Assembly: GCF_000002075.1 (NCBI RefSeq)
Contig: NW_004797421.1
Location: 839,497 to 902,464 of the forward strand
Length of the DNA: 62,968 nucleotides
Direction: 5' to 3'
DNA from: Aplysia californica
Lineage: Eukaryota > Mollusca > Gastropoda > Aplysiida > Aplysiidae
How positions within the stretch are numbered: position 1 is the first letter of the stretch; every line of letters begins with the position of its first letter. The notes under the pieces were generated by a model. That model saw only the letters and a program-made list of their open reading frames with translations. It had not been told where the DNA came from and made no database searches. A program made the position numbers and the translations under genes. This document shows, one piece after another, positions 35,692 through 49,700 of the stretch.

Positions 35692-36201
35692 GGCAACCGG
35701 GAACAAAGTCTCGAAGTATACAGATCCGGTACTGGTAGGGGAACTCTTTTGTGATTTCGGAAAGTTTCAGCGCCCTCTTGGCTCAGGGTAGACCTAGGTT
35801 CTTGGTTTAAAAGGGGGTAACTCTATGGTTTTTCTAGATCTATTGCCTAGGTTAGATCTAGTCAGACAGACAAATCATCTTGACCTAGTTTCGAGACTAG
35901 CCTAGATCTAGATATCTAGAAATCTAGATCTAAATGAAGATTGCGGATGTCTTTTCGATGAATGGTCGTATTTCCTCTGTTTTGGAGTTGGGGGAATCCC
36001 AATTTGAGGAAAAGAACAATGTCATATGATAATTTCAATCAAGCAGTCACCCTCTCAATTTCTCTGCTCCTCTTCTGTGTATCGCTCGCCTACTCTTTTT
36101 CTTTGTTTGTCTCTGTCTTTCTTTCTCCCAAACTGTTTCCCACTCTATCTTTCTCTCGTCCCCCCCTGCCAACTAGGGCATGTCATATACATTTTGCTAG
36201 C

Positions 36202-36257
<56 letters not shown>

Positions 36258-36318
36258 TGAAACTTTCCGAAATCACAAAAGATTTCCCCTACCGGGTCTG
36301 TATACACTTCGATTTTTT
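35692..36318. mobile_element. DNA element with ~57-bp terminal inverted repeats
   Basis: The left arm CGAAGTATACAGATCCGG through GGAAAGTTTCAGC (35697-35753) is repeated inverted at about 36257-36312, with small length differences. The 500 bases between include CTAGAT tracts and a CT run at 36206-36255. No transposase. Superfamily unassigned. Confidence 0.65.
36206..36255. repeat. (CT)n microsatellite
   Basis: About 50 bases of CT inside the inverted-repeat element. Translated, it gives only Ser-Leu runs. Confidence 0.95.
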
Positions 36319-36959
36319 ATTTGCAATCTCAGACATCATATTCATAGTGATCATGACCGTGAAAAGCGTAAATTATGGAGAGTGGGTTTATATAAATGCT
36401 GCAAATGTTTGAATGATAACCCCTCTCCTTTGTATTTAGAGTCACTTGACCACTTGCAGCCATGAGTGAACATTCCCCCCCAGCTAAAATTGCTTCTGCA
36501 CTAAGAGGTTCCCAACTTAATTTTTGTGGAGGAAAAAAAGCAGCGGCAGGAAGGACCCTGACCTGGCCGGGAATTTAAAGACTTCAATATAGAGTACAGT
36601 GGGTGTTTTCTGCCCAACTTCGGCGTACCACTTGGTGGCCAGCTTCCCTGGATGTGACCGATGACAAGCCACAGATGCGGCCACCTGATCTAGATGTGGC
36701 CAAATCCATGCCCGTTATGCAGCCAGGCATTAAACAAGCTTCAAGCACTTGAAAACATGATAAACAATGAAGGAACTCAGTGACAAACGTATTAGGTGCA
36801 ATTCGAAATATGGTAGGCCTACATTCAACTTTAATGAGATTCAATAGACTCTTGATCAGAGCATGCAAACAAAATGGAAATCAATGACAACGAATACAAA
36901 CGGTGACTTTCAAAATTAAAGAATGATACATGTATATATATACTACTTTAATGAGATTC

Positions 36960-38480
36960 AATTTACTTTTGGTCAGAGCATTTAAACAAAATGGAAATCA
37001 ATAACAATGTATGCAAAAAGTGCAAGGATGGTAGATCTAGATCTACGTCTATTCTTGATAAGAGAGCAGAACGGACAAGTCTCAGGTCTCTGATCTCAAT
37101 CTCTATGCATCCATCCATAGAGCACATCTTCCGCAAGTGACGTTCTCCACTGTCATACTGACCGAGTGAATCCCCACTCTCGTGCACAGTGTCTTGCTTT
37201 CCTTCTGCTTCAGCTGATGCTGGCATTTTGTTTCCAGTTCTGTCCATATTACAGGCCTCCATCTCTTCATTCATCTCGCGCATCGCATATATATTTCTTT
37301 TTCTACTCCAACCACTGGTTTTTTGTTTCCATCTCCATCAATCTCACACATGTCTTCCCTTTCTGTCTCTTCTGCTTCAACCACTTGTCTTTTGTTTCCT
37401 ATGCCTTCATTGTCAGCAGCAACATTGTGTCCTATTTCTCTCCGTCTGTGGTCCAACTCTTGATCCTTCATCAAGTTCAAGTGTTTCATTGTCCATGTGT
37501 CATCTATGTGGAGTTTTATATCCTTCCACAACCCCCACTTCAGCAAACATGGATTCCTCAGTAGAACCTTCTTCCATGAAATCTTGCAACTACGGGTCAT
37601 CATCATTAAAGAGTATCATTTCACTTTCACTGACATCTGCACTTGTGTCATAGTCTGAATCGCTCAACCTCTCTTGAATTTTCTTCCTTGGACTTCTTTT
37701 CTTTTGCTTCTAACTTTTTCTTCTTCTTCTTCTCCGTCTCCTTCTTGGCTAGTTTCCTCTCTTTTTGCATCTGATCTTTTTTTCTATTTTCTTTTTCCAT
37801 TTTGCTTCTTTTGCTCCTCTCACTGTTTGTCTCTTTCCTCTCTCGTCTTCCATTTCTCCTGTTCCATTTTGGCTCTCGTCATTTTCCTCATTTCCATCTC
37901 TGCTTTCCTTTTGATCTTTCTCTCCTTGTTGATTATAGAATCACAATGAATTCTTGCCTGCTGATGAGCGATGGAAGCTTTTCCAGCGATTTTTTTCTCT
38001 TGCCGCCACCACTCCTGCTTTGCAACGTCGGAAAAATGAAGGGATCTTTCAGTCTCAGACTGACTTAGCTGCCTTCGGGTTCCTGTGGCTGTATCACATC
38101 AGGGTTATGTCTCCACAGTGTGTAGATCGGGTCTTCCACATCAAATCCCTCTTCCAGCCTTGTGTATGCACAGTGGCTTCACCAATCTTCCCACGCAGTA
38201 TTGCAAATTTCCTGAGGCTCGATGCTTGATCAAGGGATGAGGAAGACTGAGTCGATTTACTTGTACATGTATCTGCAACTGGAGATGAGGGTGCAGCAGT
38301 TGTGGTGCATGTTGAAAGTGGGTTGACTTGGAAAGCTGGCTTTGGACGTTCTTCATCTGACTTTCGATGACCTGAAAGCTTCAGATGCCAAAGGTGTCTG
38401 AAGATTTGCATTTCTCCATCCCTTCACTGACTGCTTGTGACACGTCAAAAGCTTCTTTTGTCCCCTTTGGTTTCCCACTC
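36960..38480 (-). pseudogene. Degenerate Lys/Glu-rich coding-like segment, unidentified
   Basis: On the minus strand, pieces in shifting frames look once-coding. A start MSGKPKGTKEAFDVSQAV lies at about 38478. A Ser/Thr stretch leads to LRKFAILRGKIGEA; then come LEEGFDVEDPIYTLWRHN and PDVIQPQEPEGS, a long Lys/Glu/Arg coiled region (about 37680-37930), and an acidic end SDSDYDTSADVSESEM followed by NDDDP. Stops and shifts break it several times. The charged tail recalls transposase C-termini, but I recognise no catalytic motif. It could instead be a decayed host gene or a rearranged repeat. On the plus strand the same DNA gives only Phe/Leu/Ser-rich shadow frames. Confidence 0.35.
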
Positions 38481-38764
38481 ATTTTGAGATCTGGGGAAAT
38501 ACATTATTTTTTATAGATTCGTTCCATGCTATACTTTTGAGTTGGCGTTTAACGTCTCTTATTAAAACCAGTAGGTCATTTAGGCAAGTTGATGTGCTGT
38601 TACACTGGGATATGAAATGTAACAGAACTTATTATCCTATCCAGTCGCAGTAGGTCTATACTGACACTGGGCCAATCAGTCATTCATAGCACTAGTCCCA
38701 TAATGCCGACACCAGGCGGGACAGTTACTAGATTGCCAATTTTTTAAGTCTTAGGTATGACTAA

Positions 38765-39447
38765 GCCGGAAGTTGGTGAACCTCATCAAGAGCATGTACA
38801 AAGGGACAAGTTGCAGGGCTGTACATGATGGCCAGCTCACTGACAGCTTTGACATCAAGACTGGTGTGAGACAGGGATGTTTACTATCACCGTTCCTCTT
38901 CATATTGGCAGTCGACTGGCTGATGAAGGAAACCACCAGAGGACACAGTAATGGTATACAGTGGACACCATGGACACAGTTGGACGATCTGGGTTTTGCA
39001 GACAACTTGGCGCTTCTGTCGCACACCCAGGAACAGATGCAAGCAAAGACTTCAGTATTAAACAGCCTATCGGAGTCTGTTGGATTGAGGATCCACCCCG
39101 GAAAGTCAAAGGTCTTAAGGACAGATGCACTACGAAAGGAGCAGGTCACAATAGAAGGAAAGGCACTAGAAAACGTTGAATCGTTCTGCTATCTTGGGAG
39201 TATAATTGACAGACAGGGAGGAACAGGTGCTGAAATAAAGTCCCGCATTGGAAAAGCACAGGCTGCTTTCATATCTTTGGATAGGATTTGGAAGACCAGA
39301 GATATCTCACTTCGAACAAAGCTGAGGATTTTCAATTCCAACGTGAAGTCAGTCCTGTTGTATGGATGTGAGACAATCTGGAGCAGACCAAAGGGAAGCT
39401 ACAGTCGTTTATTCAAAGCCTTACAGCAACTGGAATGTGAGTTGTGA
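38765..39447 (+). mobile_element. RTE-like LINE reverse transcriptase fragment
   Basis: An open frame of 224 codons from the middle of an RT: LVNLIKSMYKGTSCRAVHDG, GVRQGCLLSPFLFILAVDWL, LDDLGFADNLALLSHTQEQM, CYLGSIIDRQGGTGAEIKSR and LLYGCET. The catalytic FADD reads FADN, so the enzyme would be dead. Both the 5' part and everything after the thumb are missing. It is from the same broad lineage as the tail at 6855-7244. Confidence 0.85.
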
Positions 39448-39813
39448 GAACTATCCGCTCCCTAGCAGTGGCCGCGAGAGGGTCAAGCTACTCTAGTAAC
39501 AGTAGTAGACTATGTCTATATGATATTATATTAGTAGTTTAAAGACATATTGTAACTTTTGGGGGTTAAATTTTACTTTCACACTTGCTTATAGATGCAT
39601 TGCTTTTGGGGGCTAAACCACCGCATTTTTGGGGGGCAGAACACACACATAATGGCATCTAAAATTGCCACAGTTCAAATGTTTTCGAGAAAATCGCAAA
39701 CTGAAATCTAATTATTTATTGATAACTATATAACTGCAAATCAAATGAAACCATCAAATATTTTTTTTTAATACCCCCCCCTCCCCCCTAGAAAACAACG
39801 AATATTTTGCAAT

Positions 39814-39899
<86 letters not shown>

Positions 39900-40666
39900 G
39901 ATCAAATTTGTGTAAAACATAAAAAATGGACAAGATAAAAATGGTATAAAATATCCAAACATAGCACTAGTGTGAAACTGGAAATTAAAATAGCACACAT
40001 TTTGATAAGACCGATAACGAAATGAAATCAAATTTGTAATTAAGTCTAATTAAAGTTGTCATGGGTACTTCTTTTTAGGCTCAATAATATAAGTTTATGT
40101 AGGCCTGTTAAAGCTAAGAATTCAAAGCCAAACTAAAGGCTATGGCTGTTGATATCCCCGAGCCAGTTGAAGGTAGACGCACAAAGAGAGAATTACTTAG
40201 GCCAAACAAAAGTGTTAAAACAAAATAAAAAAAAAAAAAAAAGCAACCCAAAAACCAAAACAAAACTTGCAAAAAATATGCAAGTCAGCAGCCACAGCAA
40301 TGCTAACAGAGATGTCATTCCCAACAATTTGGGGGGCAGCCACTTAGTCCTCTATTTTTGAACCCCCTGAACTGACTTAACTTTGAGAGTTTGTACATTA
40401 TTTGCCTGATTGCTGTATACTTGCATGAGTAGTGTTTACTGACTTTCCGTCTTAATTTGGCAAGACCCGAAAGTCAGTGGGTTTTTTTTCAGTTTTGAGT
40501 ATATCGTTGTCCAAATTGAGTGAGACAATTTCTCTGAAATAAATTAAATTTATCTTCTAGATAAAAGAAAACAGGAAAAATCAGGTTTGTGCTTGATAGC
40601 TTTTATGGAAAACTTATTTGCACTTTCTTTATAAACAAACTATGTGTGCCTACCATTCTGTTTCAG
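39448..40666. other. Intergenic or 5' intron DNA with a TA microsatellite
   Basis: AT-rich, no supported coding. It may be intron of the PROSER3-like gene, whose first exon was not found. Several A runs occur near 40227. Confidence 0.5.
39817..39898. repeat. (TA)n microsatellite
   Basis: About 80 bases of alternating TA. Confidence 0.97.
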
Positions 40667-40748
40667 GAATGCTGATCCATTTGCTGTAAGACCATTGCCA
40701 AAGTCATTTTATTTCCCAAGTCCCTCAAAAGATGTTGATAAAAGACAG
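40667..40748 (+). CDS. PROSER3-like exon a
   Basis: The first base completes a codon from an unseen upstream exon. It then encodes NADPFAVRPLPKSFYFPSPS and KDVDKRQ. Acceptor TGTTTCAG, donor GTAAGT. Confidence 0.78.
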
Positions 40749-43700
40749 GTAAGTCAGAAGTGCTTTAAAAAGTGCAATTTTTTTCTTTGAAATCATTAAA
40801 AAACTTAGGACTCTGGATCAGATACTTTCATTATAATGCAACTTGAGGAGGAAAAAAAGGTTCCCCTATCTTTGAATAATATCTTGATTTATTTTCAAAG
40901 TAAGGCTTTTTATCCAGACAACAGGTATACTCGTTTGACTACTGATTCAGGTTCTGCTTATAGTTTTAATAAGATACAGAAATGTGACCATCACTGCAGA
41001 CAGGATAAAAAGTTTAATAGTAAAGTGTCTGACCAGAAAACTCTTGATTTTTAAAACAAGCCTTTTGTTCTTCTAATAATAATAAATAGCATTTGTATAA
41101 CGCATAACCCCGCTCAACAGCAAGCTCTATGCGCTTTACATTATATTATTACCCCAGTAGACCATAGAACACTCAGAAACATTCTCAGCTTCACAGGAAG
41201 CATACAATGCAAGCAGCTGATTAAAGCTCTCAGACACAAAGATATCGACAAGATCTTTCGCTATCTATAGTTGGGTAACCATTCCCACCTGGATGAAGTG
41301 AGGAAAATATGTGTAAAGTGCCTTTCCCAAGGACACAGCGTCGGGCCCCTGTCGGGATTCGAACCCACAACTTATGGTTGCGAGTCGAAGAGTCTAACCA
41401 CTAGGCCACCGAGTTACTTTTCCATTTGCAAGACCAAAATTATGAAAGATGATTGTTTCTACTAGTTGTGCTACTTCCTGAAAGCTTTGGTCTCTTTCAT
41501 CTTTCATGGGTTATTGCAATACTTTTTATCTCAATTTAAATGCTCCCCTTTCATTGTACTATACACCCACAGGCAATTCACAGTCCAGAAAGGAAACAGA
41601 TGGATAAGAAGTCTGCTATGGAAGAACAATTTCTCTTTGGAACAAACACCTTCAGAACAAGTGCTATGCCCAATGTGAAGTCACTTGGTATTTCAGATGA
41701 GTTCCCGGCTCATAGTTCCAGCACGAGAGATACCGCTGGAGAAAGTGACAACTTTGAGGAGGGTTGGCCTGGCAGCGAAGTGTGTGGAGGGTAAGTTGTG
41801 TGCTTTTTTCTTCTCACCCTTTAGAAAAGTGTGATGCTTAGCAGGTGTTCTGGTGCAGTCATTTTTATGCTTTGGAGGTCACTTATTAGACGTTTTTGTT
41901 ATTTTTCAAGGCAAACTAGCCGAGCCCAACATTGTGCTAAAATCACAGTTACAATCGACTCTGCTCATGTTGAACTGGCTTGAGTTGATCTTGGGTTAAG
42001 TTAATCATTTTCTCAGGTCCCAGCACCTCTTCTTCTTTACAAGTCCCAACAGTTAAGTTGAACTTCCGATGAGTTTTTTTTTTTTCACTCCCCGGACGAC
42101 ATCAACTCATCTGTAGTTGACTGTGTTAGTAGTTATGTTTATAAAAAAATTAAGAGAAAAATCCTTTTGCGCCAATGATACTCGTACCTGCATAAACACA
42201 AAATCTGATCAAATACTTTGAATTTGAGGAAAGCATCTCATCTCTAAACGAATACATTGTTATTAAAAGTAGTACCTTTGAACTTTGTCTGGCAGTTCGG
42301 CAATATTATTGTGTGTAATGTGACCACATATTGCAAAACTAAAAAAAACGACCAGGGAGTAAAAATACATTGCTTATTATTTGTTTCTTTTTTGTCCCAG
42401 TGTATTAAATACATTGCATATTTCTTTCTTTCTTTCATTCTGCAGTGCATTGACAGACACTAGCAATGACATTTCTGCATTGTCTGGAAATGAAATCTTA
42501 CAAATACAGGATAGAACTGCAGGTGTTAACCAGAAAGATGTCGGTTCTTCAAGATCAATAAAAGGTCCTTCCTCGCAGGAGGAGCAAACTGAGTCTGTGC
42601 TTCAAAGGTTGGTGTTGGTGTCAGTTGGTTAGTCATAGCGAGCTGATATTCAATGAAAATCCTTTGGATATATGGAAGATACCGTACCTTTTTATTCCCT
42701 TTGGGTCTGCCATATTGCCTATTCTGAGGGCTTTTTGACTCATGCATAGTGCTGCTGATTTCATTTCCCTTTCAGATTAGTGTCAGCTAGTATGTGACTT
42801 TTTTTTTGTTCGTTGGAATTTCTTTTTCTTTTTTGCCTCATAATAGTTACTTTTTCTGCAATTGCATTCCCTTTTTGCACTCACTGCTGTAATGAATTAC
42901 TTTTTTCATTATGATATTTAAAAAGTAGACTTAATATTACTTTATCAGGCTTTTAATACACTTTTATTTTTGCTGGAGTATTTATCTGAAACTTACTGGG
43001 TCAGCCAGATCCTTACTGGGTTGTATCCTATGAGAAGATCGTTTGCCCTTGGTAGAAATGTGGTATTTAACAATAGTAGATACTCTGATGTCCTGCAAGT
43101 CTCTTTGTCCACTTTTGGACTGATATGACTAATTAGAATGAACTTGCCAGCAGAAGTCATACATAGGTCTTTTAAGGGAAGCGATATATAACTAAAAGAT
43201 AATTACATTACTGCATAACTTCTTGGTTCGACAGATATATTGACAGATTCAGGCATTCTGCACCCAAGTCTAGAGAAGAACGTTTGAAAGAACGGGAACA
43301 AAGGAAGCAGGAGTTTTGGTGGCTCCAAAAGTCGTCTCCAGATGTGGGGGATAAAATGTCTGAAAAAAAATTGTCACAGTCCAACGATTCCCCTGTCCAG
43401 ATGGACAGGCCAAAGGTACTGTTTGCTAGAAATTTATTTTGTGGAGCTTTTTTGTGGTTATTGATGATGCATGCTGTATTTCTGTCATTTTGTGTGAAGA
43501 CTGTGTCTTATCAATTTTTAATCACTGGGATTATGAAAGACATAAGATTACTTTCGTTGGTAAAAATGGGTTGATGCATAAGATCGCTTTTGCCTGATTT
43601 TTCTTACAGAACCGTGAATGATGATTTTTTTAGTTACAAGTGGTCTTTAACCCTTTCGTTGTAAAGGGGTATGTATTCCTACTGCCAGCGCTGATTTTCA

Positions 43701-46700
43701 GCTAAGCTCGTTACCCAGGACGGCAGCCTAGTGTCTCAGTATTAATGGACGCGCAGTCTAGATCTAGCATTCTTGTGACATATTTCGGACGTCGGGTCTT
43801 TGATTGTTTCACTTTTCTCACTTTTCTAATTCCCTATTTCCTCCCACCTTACTCCTAATTTCGAATAACCTGCAAATCTTAAGTAAAAAAGTAATTTATT
43901 TGCCTTTTTAAAGTCATTTCGATGTTTACATTTTACAAGAGCACGCGGCCGCCCGCAAGCCTAGATCTACTTTTTTTGTTCGTTTGCAAGCCTACAGTAA
44001 AGAAATACTAGCAAATTTGGTACCGATATGCGCATCTTTTATTCCCGAATACGAATCTACGCTGCACTTGTGGCTAAAATTCTGTATAGAAGAATAAGAA
44101 CCAGGTTATTAGCGTGATGTATATATGTAACGTCATATAGGCAACCAGGAGTGGCAAACTCTACCTACTTCCGTGATGTAAACGATACAGCACAGCGCTA
44201 AAAATTACAAATTTTCAGGAGGCAACGAAGGGGTTAATAGAAACTCTTGTTTGGTCTTCAAGAAAATTAATGTAACTCCAAAACGTTTGCAAAGACAACG
44301 TGAAAAAACATTGTGTTGATACAAGTTGTGAAACTCTTTCATTTTTCTGACAGCTGACTCGCGAAGCTTTGCTAGCGATGGATGAGGAAACCTTGATGTT
44401 ACAGAAGAAAGCAGACAAACTTCTTTCTCAGAGGTAACTATAATATTTTAAAATGGTTTCAAAAAGACATAGAAGGAACAAAATGTGACTTTATTAGGCC
44501 TGTGTTTGATATAATTTTAGAAGTACATTGTATTTGCTATTGAAGTTATGAGAAATGGCTGTCTTTTCGTAGATGTTGAAGTCCAGTAGCAGGAAAGAAT
44601 TTGGAAGATTAGTTTTGGCAAAGTTTCTTTCCAATGTTGCTGTATTCTTTACATACCTTTTCTTGTGTCTTTACTGAAGACAGGTTAAACACCAATGCAG
44701 CAGAAATAAACGTAAATTATACAAAATTTCATGCATCTCGAAATTCATCATTAATTTATTTGGTGAACATTTTTTACACTGCATGGTTATAAAGTGTAGA
44801 ATGCACATCTTTCCCTGTACATCCCAGGGTAACATAGTTAAAAGATGACTACTCATTTGATTTTGTTCTGGTATGTTTTTCAGTGAGGCGAGCTTTGCTA
44901 CCTCGGGTCCCATAGTCAGCACAGAAGGTCTGGGAACGTCAACTTCGTTAAGTGACTTCAGTGTCGCTGAAGATCAAGTGCCTTTCAGACCAGCATTTGT
45001 CAGCATTCAAGGTGACTTGACAGTCCAAATATATGTTTTATTGGTGAAATCTTTACAGTAGAGGGCCCCAGTGAAGCATCAAGGCTTGTGATAACTAAGT
45101 TGCTGGTTTGATTCTCTGCTATGTCAGATTGGATTTTATTATATCCTTTGGAAAGGTACCTTACCCTATTTTCCGCTGTTCATGCAGCAGCAAGTGGATT
45201 CTTGGTGGTTGGTAGAGACAGAATGTGTGAATGATGACAATATGCACCTTACAGACTGCCCTTATGTTTTCCAGAGGACTTAAATGGTATATGAAAATGA
45301 GAAAACCTGTATTGTGTGTCTTTGTAATATGTTGGCCGTTAAGGGGATACATGGCCATAAATTAGCCCTATATTTTGTTGGACTAAGTATGTTTGGCTTT
45401 AGATATTTAAAAAAAACCTAATTCTCTCCATTAGTTTTGAACGAAATCAGTTTGCAATTCCATTAACCATTTCAATTTTTGAATTGATGCTTATCAGTTA
45501 CCTATTTTGTCAAAGAGCTCTAATCCACTCGCTTACTTCAGGAAAAGGTACTGTAGTCTGATGTTTTTCATATATCGCCGCTAACAGTCCCAAAATCCAA
45601 ACCAAAATAAGGCAGTTTTATTTTTGTCTGCAAAGATAGCTTGGAAACCTTCTTGCTTCATTGTCTTAATAAAGAGCAAGTTTATCTTACAAATTTTATG
45701 AAATACAGCCAAACCTGTCCAAGGCGACCTCTCATTGTCAAGGAGAAAAGTAGTCGTCTTATTATCTTGGGTGAGTCAGCTAAAAATAAAGAAGAACAAA
45801 GAGCCATTTACTTCTGAGGTCCGAATCACATGTGGTGGCAGACTTCGGATTGGTAGAAGGCGCATTACAATTTTTTTTTTCTTTTTGGAAGGGGGAGGGG
45901 GGAGGCAACATGTTGGACAATGAGAGATATTCGTTGTCGTCTTGAACAAGCTTTTTTGGCTGTTGGTTAATAAGCTGTCAAGTTGGATAGTTGGTCAGCT
46001 TGGACAGTGTCATTATTCTGAAAAAATGCAAGGGGGAAGAGGGAAATGGTCGTTTGTTGGGGTGCTCATTGTGGACAGGTGGTCGCTAGAGCAAGTTTGA
46101 CTGTATGACGTTTACGCAAAACTTGTACACATTCTTTTTATGGTATGCTTTATACTAATTGTTTTCTCGAAAATAGTAATTTTGGACTTAAAGGGTTTGC
46201 AGCAGTGCATCACGGTGATGAATATATATTTAGTACACTCTTGTATAATGTGGGCGTGCAAAGCTGTCAAGGTCTTACTTCATTTTTAAATGAAATCTCA
46301 CTATGTTTTATTGTTCTTTGCAGAGCTTTACCTCTGCTTGATACAATGGATCTCTGTACATACCCTGACTTGTTCTTTTTGTATGCTGTTTGGTCAGGGG
46401 TTTCTAACGTGAGCTATAGTTCTTCTCCCAGAGACTGACTTTGGTTTACACATTGTTGGAAGTGAATATTTTGGTCATGGAGAGTCCTACTTTTGGTGTC
46501 TCATTGTTTTGATTTTTAAAATTTTTTGAGTTCTTTAACCTTAAAAAATTTCTTTGTAAGCTTGTAGAAAGTTGTAGAATTGCTAATCTGTTTTTTTGTT
46601 TTCTGCCATACTTTCTACATTTTTACCATCCAAATTATGATGACTAACATATTTCAAACATATCTGTGTTGGAGGAAATATTGATGAACATACTTTAACA

Positions 46701-49700
46701 CTCAGCTTTCCTATTTTGCAGAGAGAGTTCTCAGACCTAGCACACATTACCCGCCTGTTCTGAATAAACAATCGCAAAGACCCTTAAACGAGTTTAAATC
46801 AGCTGGTGATGACATCCTTACCAGATGGAGACTCCGGAGGAAAATGGAAGATGCTCACAAACCATCTGTTGGTGGCATGCAGCCAGAGCCATCGAGACAC
46901 ACTTCTGTGAGTATAATAATAGGTGATTTTTTTTGTTTTTTGAGTTTACATTTGCAGGGATTTGTAAGGGCTTTGACTGATTAGCTGCTTTGAAGCACCG
47001 GACTGGACATGGATCTAATCCGAAAGACTTCAAAGGTAACGCATTTTAATGTTTTGTCAACTTGTCACACTGAGAGAAAATAGTGATCTAGTGTGAGAAA
47101 AATTCATACCTACTTAGATATGAACTCTCACACTATACTTGAGTGTGTTAGCCATGTTGGTTACCCACTGCACCACAGAGGCAGGAATGAGATGATGATA
47201 ATCTGCTCTGATGGAAATACAGTCGAAAATTGTCTTAAATGGCTGTCCATTGTCGGGTAGAAAAGTAGTTGCCTTAGGCAAGTAAATGTCTTGGAAAATG
47301 TCATAATTGTGTGAAAAAAATTACAGGAAGAGATGTGGTTGTTAGTACAAGGGATTTTCTTGGACAGGTGACCATTACAGCAGGTTTGACTGTAGGCCTA
47401 CAAGAAAGAATGAGCTTGAGTTGCTGACTGGTTTCAGTACTGTTATTTCTTCTGAGTATTGAAATGCGGTTAGTTTGAGTGAAGGAGCCAGACAAGGGAG
47501 TTTTTGGAAGGCCATGTGCACTTTCTGATAGCCACAAAACTATTTACAAAATTCTTTAAAGACACAACCTTTATACAACTTGTCGACGAAAAAAAAAAGA
47601 TAGCTTTGATACTGAGAATTTACAATGATTCGTTAGCCCCTTTAAATAATTCAAAAGTGAAACTGTCTTTGATTCTGTTTTGAGCTGAAACTGATTTCAT
47701 ACATTTTGTGTAATATGGAAAGAGGGAACAAGAAAGAAGTGAATGATTTTGTAATGGTTTTATATAATTTTTAATATGCATTCTGTTGTTGAGAAGAAAG
47801 AAAGCTGGCTAAAAAAAAGTCTTTAGCAAAATATGTTGATTTTATTGTTGAAGACTATCATATTCAGCTAATATTTCAAATAAGATACTCCTCCCCCCCC
47901 CCCATTTATTTCTTCATGAAAAGTAATTCTTAATAGAACCTGAAACTTTTCTCTCTTTTTTTTGCAAAAGCTGGACCCTAGACTGGAAGAATTTAGGAAA
48001 AAACTGTTTGCTCAGAAAGCACAGATCATTCAGCACGACATTGACTATGAGCGGCAGAAGATGAAGTTGATGCTGGATGATTCTGATGAAAGCACACAAA
48101 AAATGTCGGCAAACCACACGGTAAGATATTTCATGATACTCGTCATGTTTATTTGATTAATATGAGTAAGTTTATAAAATGAGTACAATATAAATGGAAA
48201 AGGAAACCTAGCTTATGAAGAGGACTAACTGTCTGTCACAGAATTTTTAAAATAGCATGAGCATAACATAATTTTTTATCTTTTTCCAAAATATTATTCT
48301 TATTTGCGTTTCTGTTGTGAGATGAATGATAAAATAAGATATACTGTATTTATGAATCACTTTTAAAAAATAACAGTACGCTTTCACCAGCTCCAAATGC
48401 ACAATATATACTTACGCAACATCATATCAACCCATCACATTCTCCATATCTCACTCTCTGGCTCTCTATTAACATATCATACGGTAAGTGTATGGACAAA
48501 AACAAGGCATATACATCAAATGAAGTCTGAAAGTGAACAATTTCTGACAAAGAAAATTACATCGTTCCAATCACTGCAGAATAACAGGATTACCCTCTGG
48601 CAACTTAATTTGTTTCTGGATGAATGCTTTCCTTTGATTATCCTCTGCAAACTGAGATCACACACACACAAGCTCACACTCACTCTCGTTCACACTCACA
48701 TATTTTTGTTTTAATAAATAATAATTTTTTGGACACATTTTTACTGTAACAATTTGTATATTTTTCAACATGATTGTTGGGGGCTGGGGGTGGTGCTGTC
48801 TGTAAAATACAAAATATTTTTTTTCAGAAATGAAATTGAGAGCTGAAAGAAAATCTTAAAATATATAGTATCAGTTTCAGAAAAAAGGTGCTCTTATTTT
48901 AGGAATTTTTTTTTCTTTTTGGTTTCCAGCCTCTAGAAGATAACCTCATGGCGAATTCTGATGGAAAGATTGATGATCCCGTGCTGAGAAGACTTCGTCA
49001 AGTTACAGAAGGAAAACAAGGTTTGCAGAACATGCAGAAAAGTAACCAGTCTCATGATGTGAAATGTCAAAGTCTTCAATCTGCCACGGAAGTGCCTCCT
49101 TGTGGAAGAGATGATAATGCTAATAACATTCAAAAGCAACGGCATAAAGTAGGAGGTCAGAGAACTGAGCTGGAGCCTGTTAGACATTTGGATGTGAATA
49201 ACACAGCTTCTGTCAGTGCAGAGGTTGAAGAACCTGGCTCTGTTTCCATTGATAAGTTTGAGTCCCAGGTTATGTGTGATCCCAGAAAGAAGTCCCATGT
49301 CCTGCAGTCAAGGCAGAGTACTACATCTACGACCAAAGGCAAAACCTGTTCGCAACAGAAGGTGCTAGAAGATGACCTTGTCCCGAAAGAAGGCAAACAT
49401 GATAATGTTAATGTTGGTCTTGGTGAGAAAGACAATTTATCGAATCCAAAGTTAAAATTGCATGTGAAGGATGGACATGAAAAGTTTTCGAGTGGAGAGA
49501 AGAATTTGGCTTTGAAGAAAGCTAATAATGTGGAAGAGGTGGAAATGGAGGAAAATTTGTCACTCAAAGGCTCTTCCCACAGTGGTCACATCTTTCACCA
49601 AGTTTTAGAAGCTGAGAAACCGAGTGAAGAATTCAACAAGTCATTCAGTATTGAAAGTGAAAGAGAAGATATTCAATCTGTCTACAGTAGTGATTTATCA

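Noticed and set aside
37166-38068. Plus-strand Phe/Leu/Ser-rich frames resembling membrane proteins
   Set aside because: They are the reverse of a Lys/Glu-rich minus-strand segment; the hydrophobic runs come from the complement of AAG/GAA codons.
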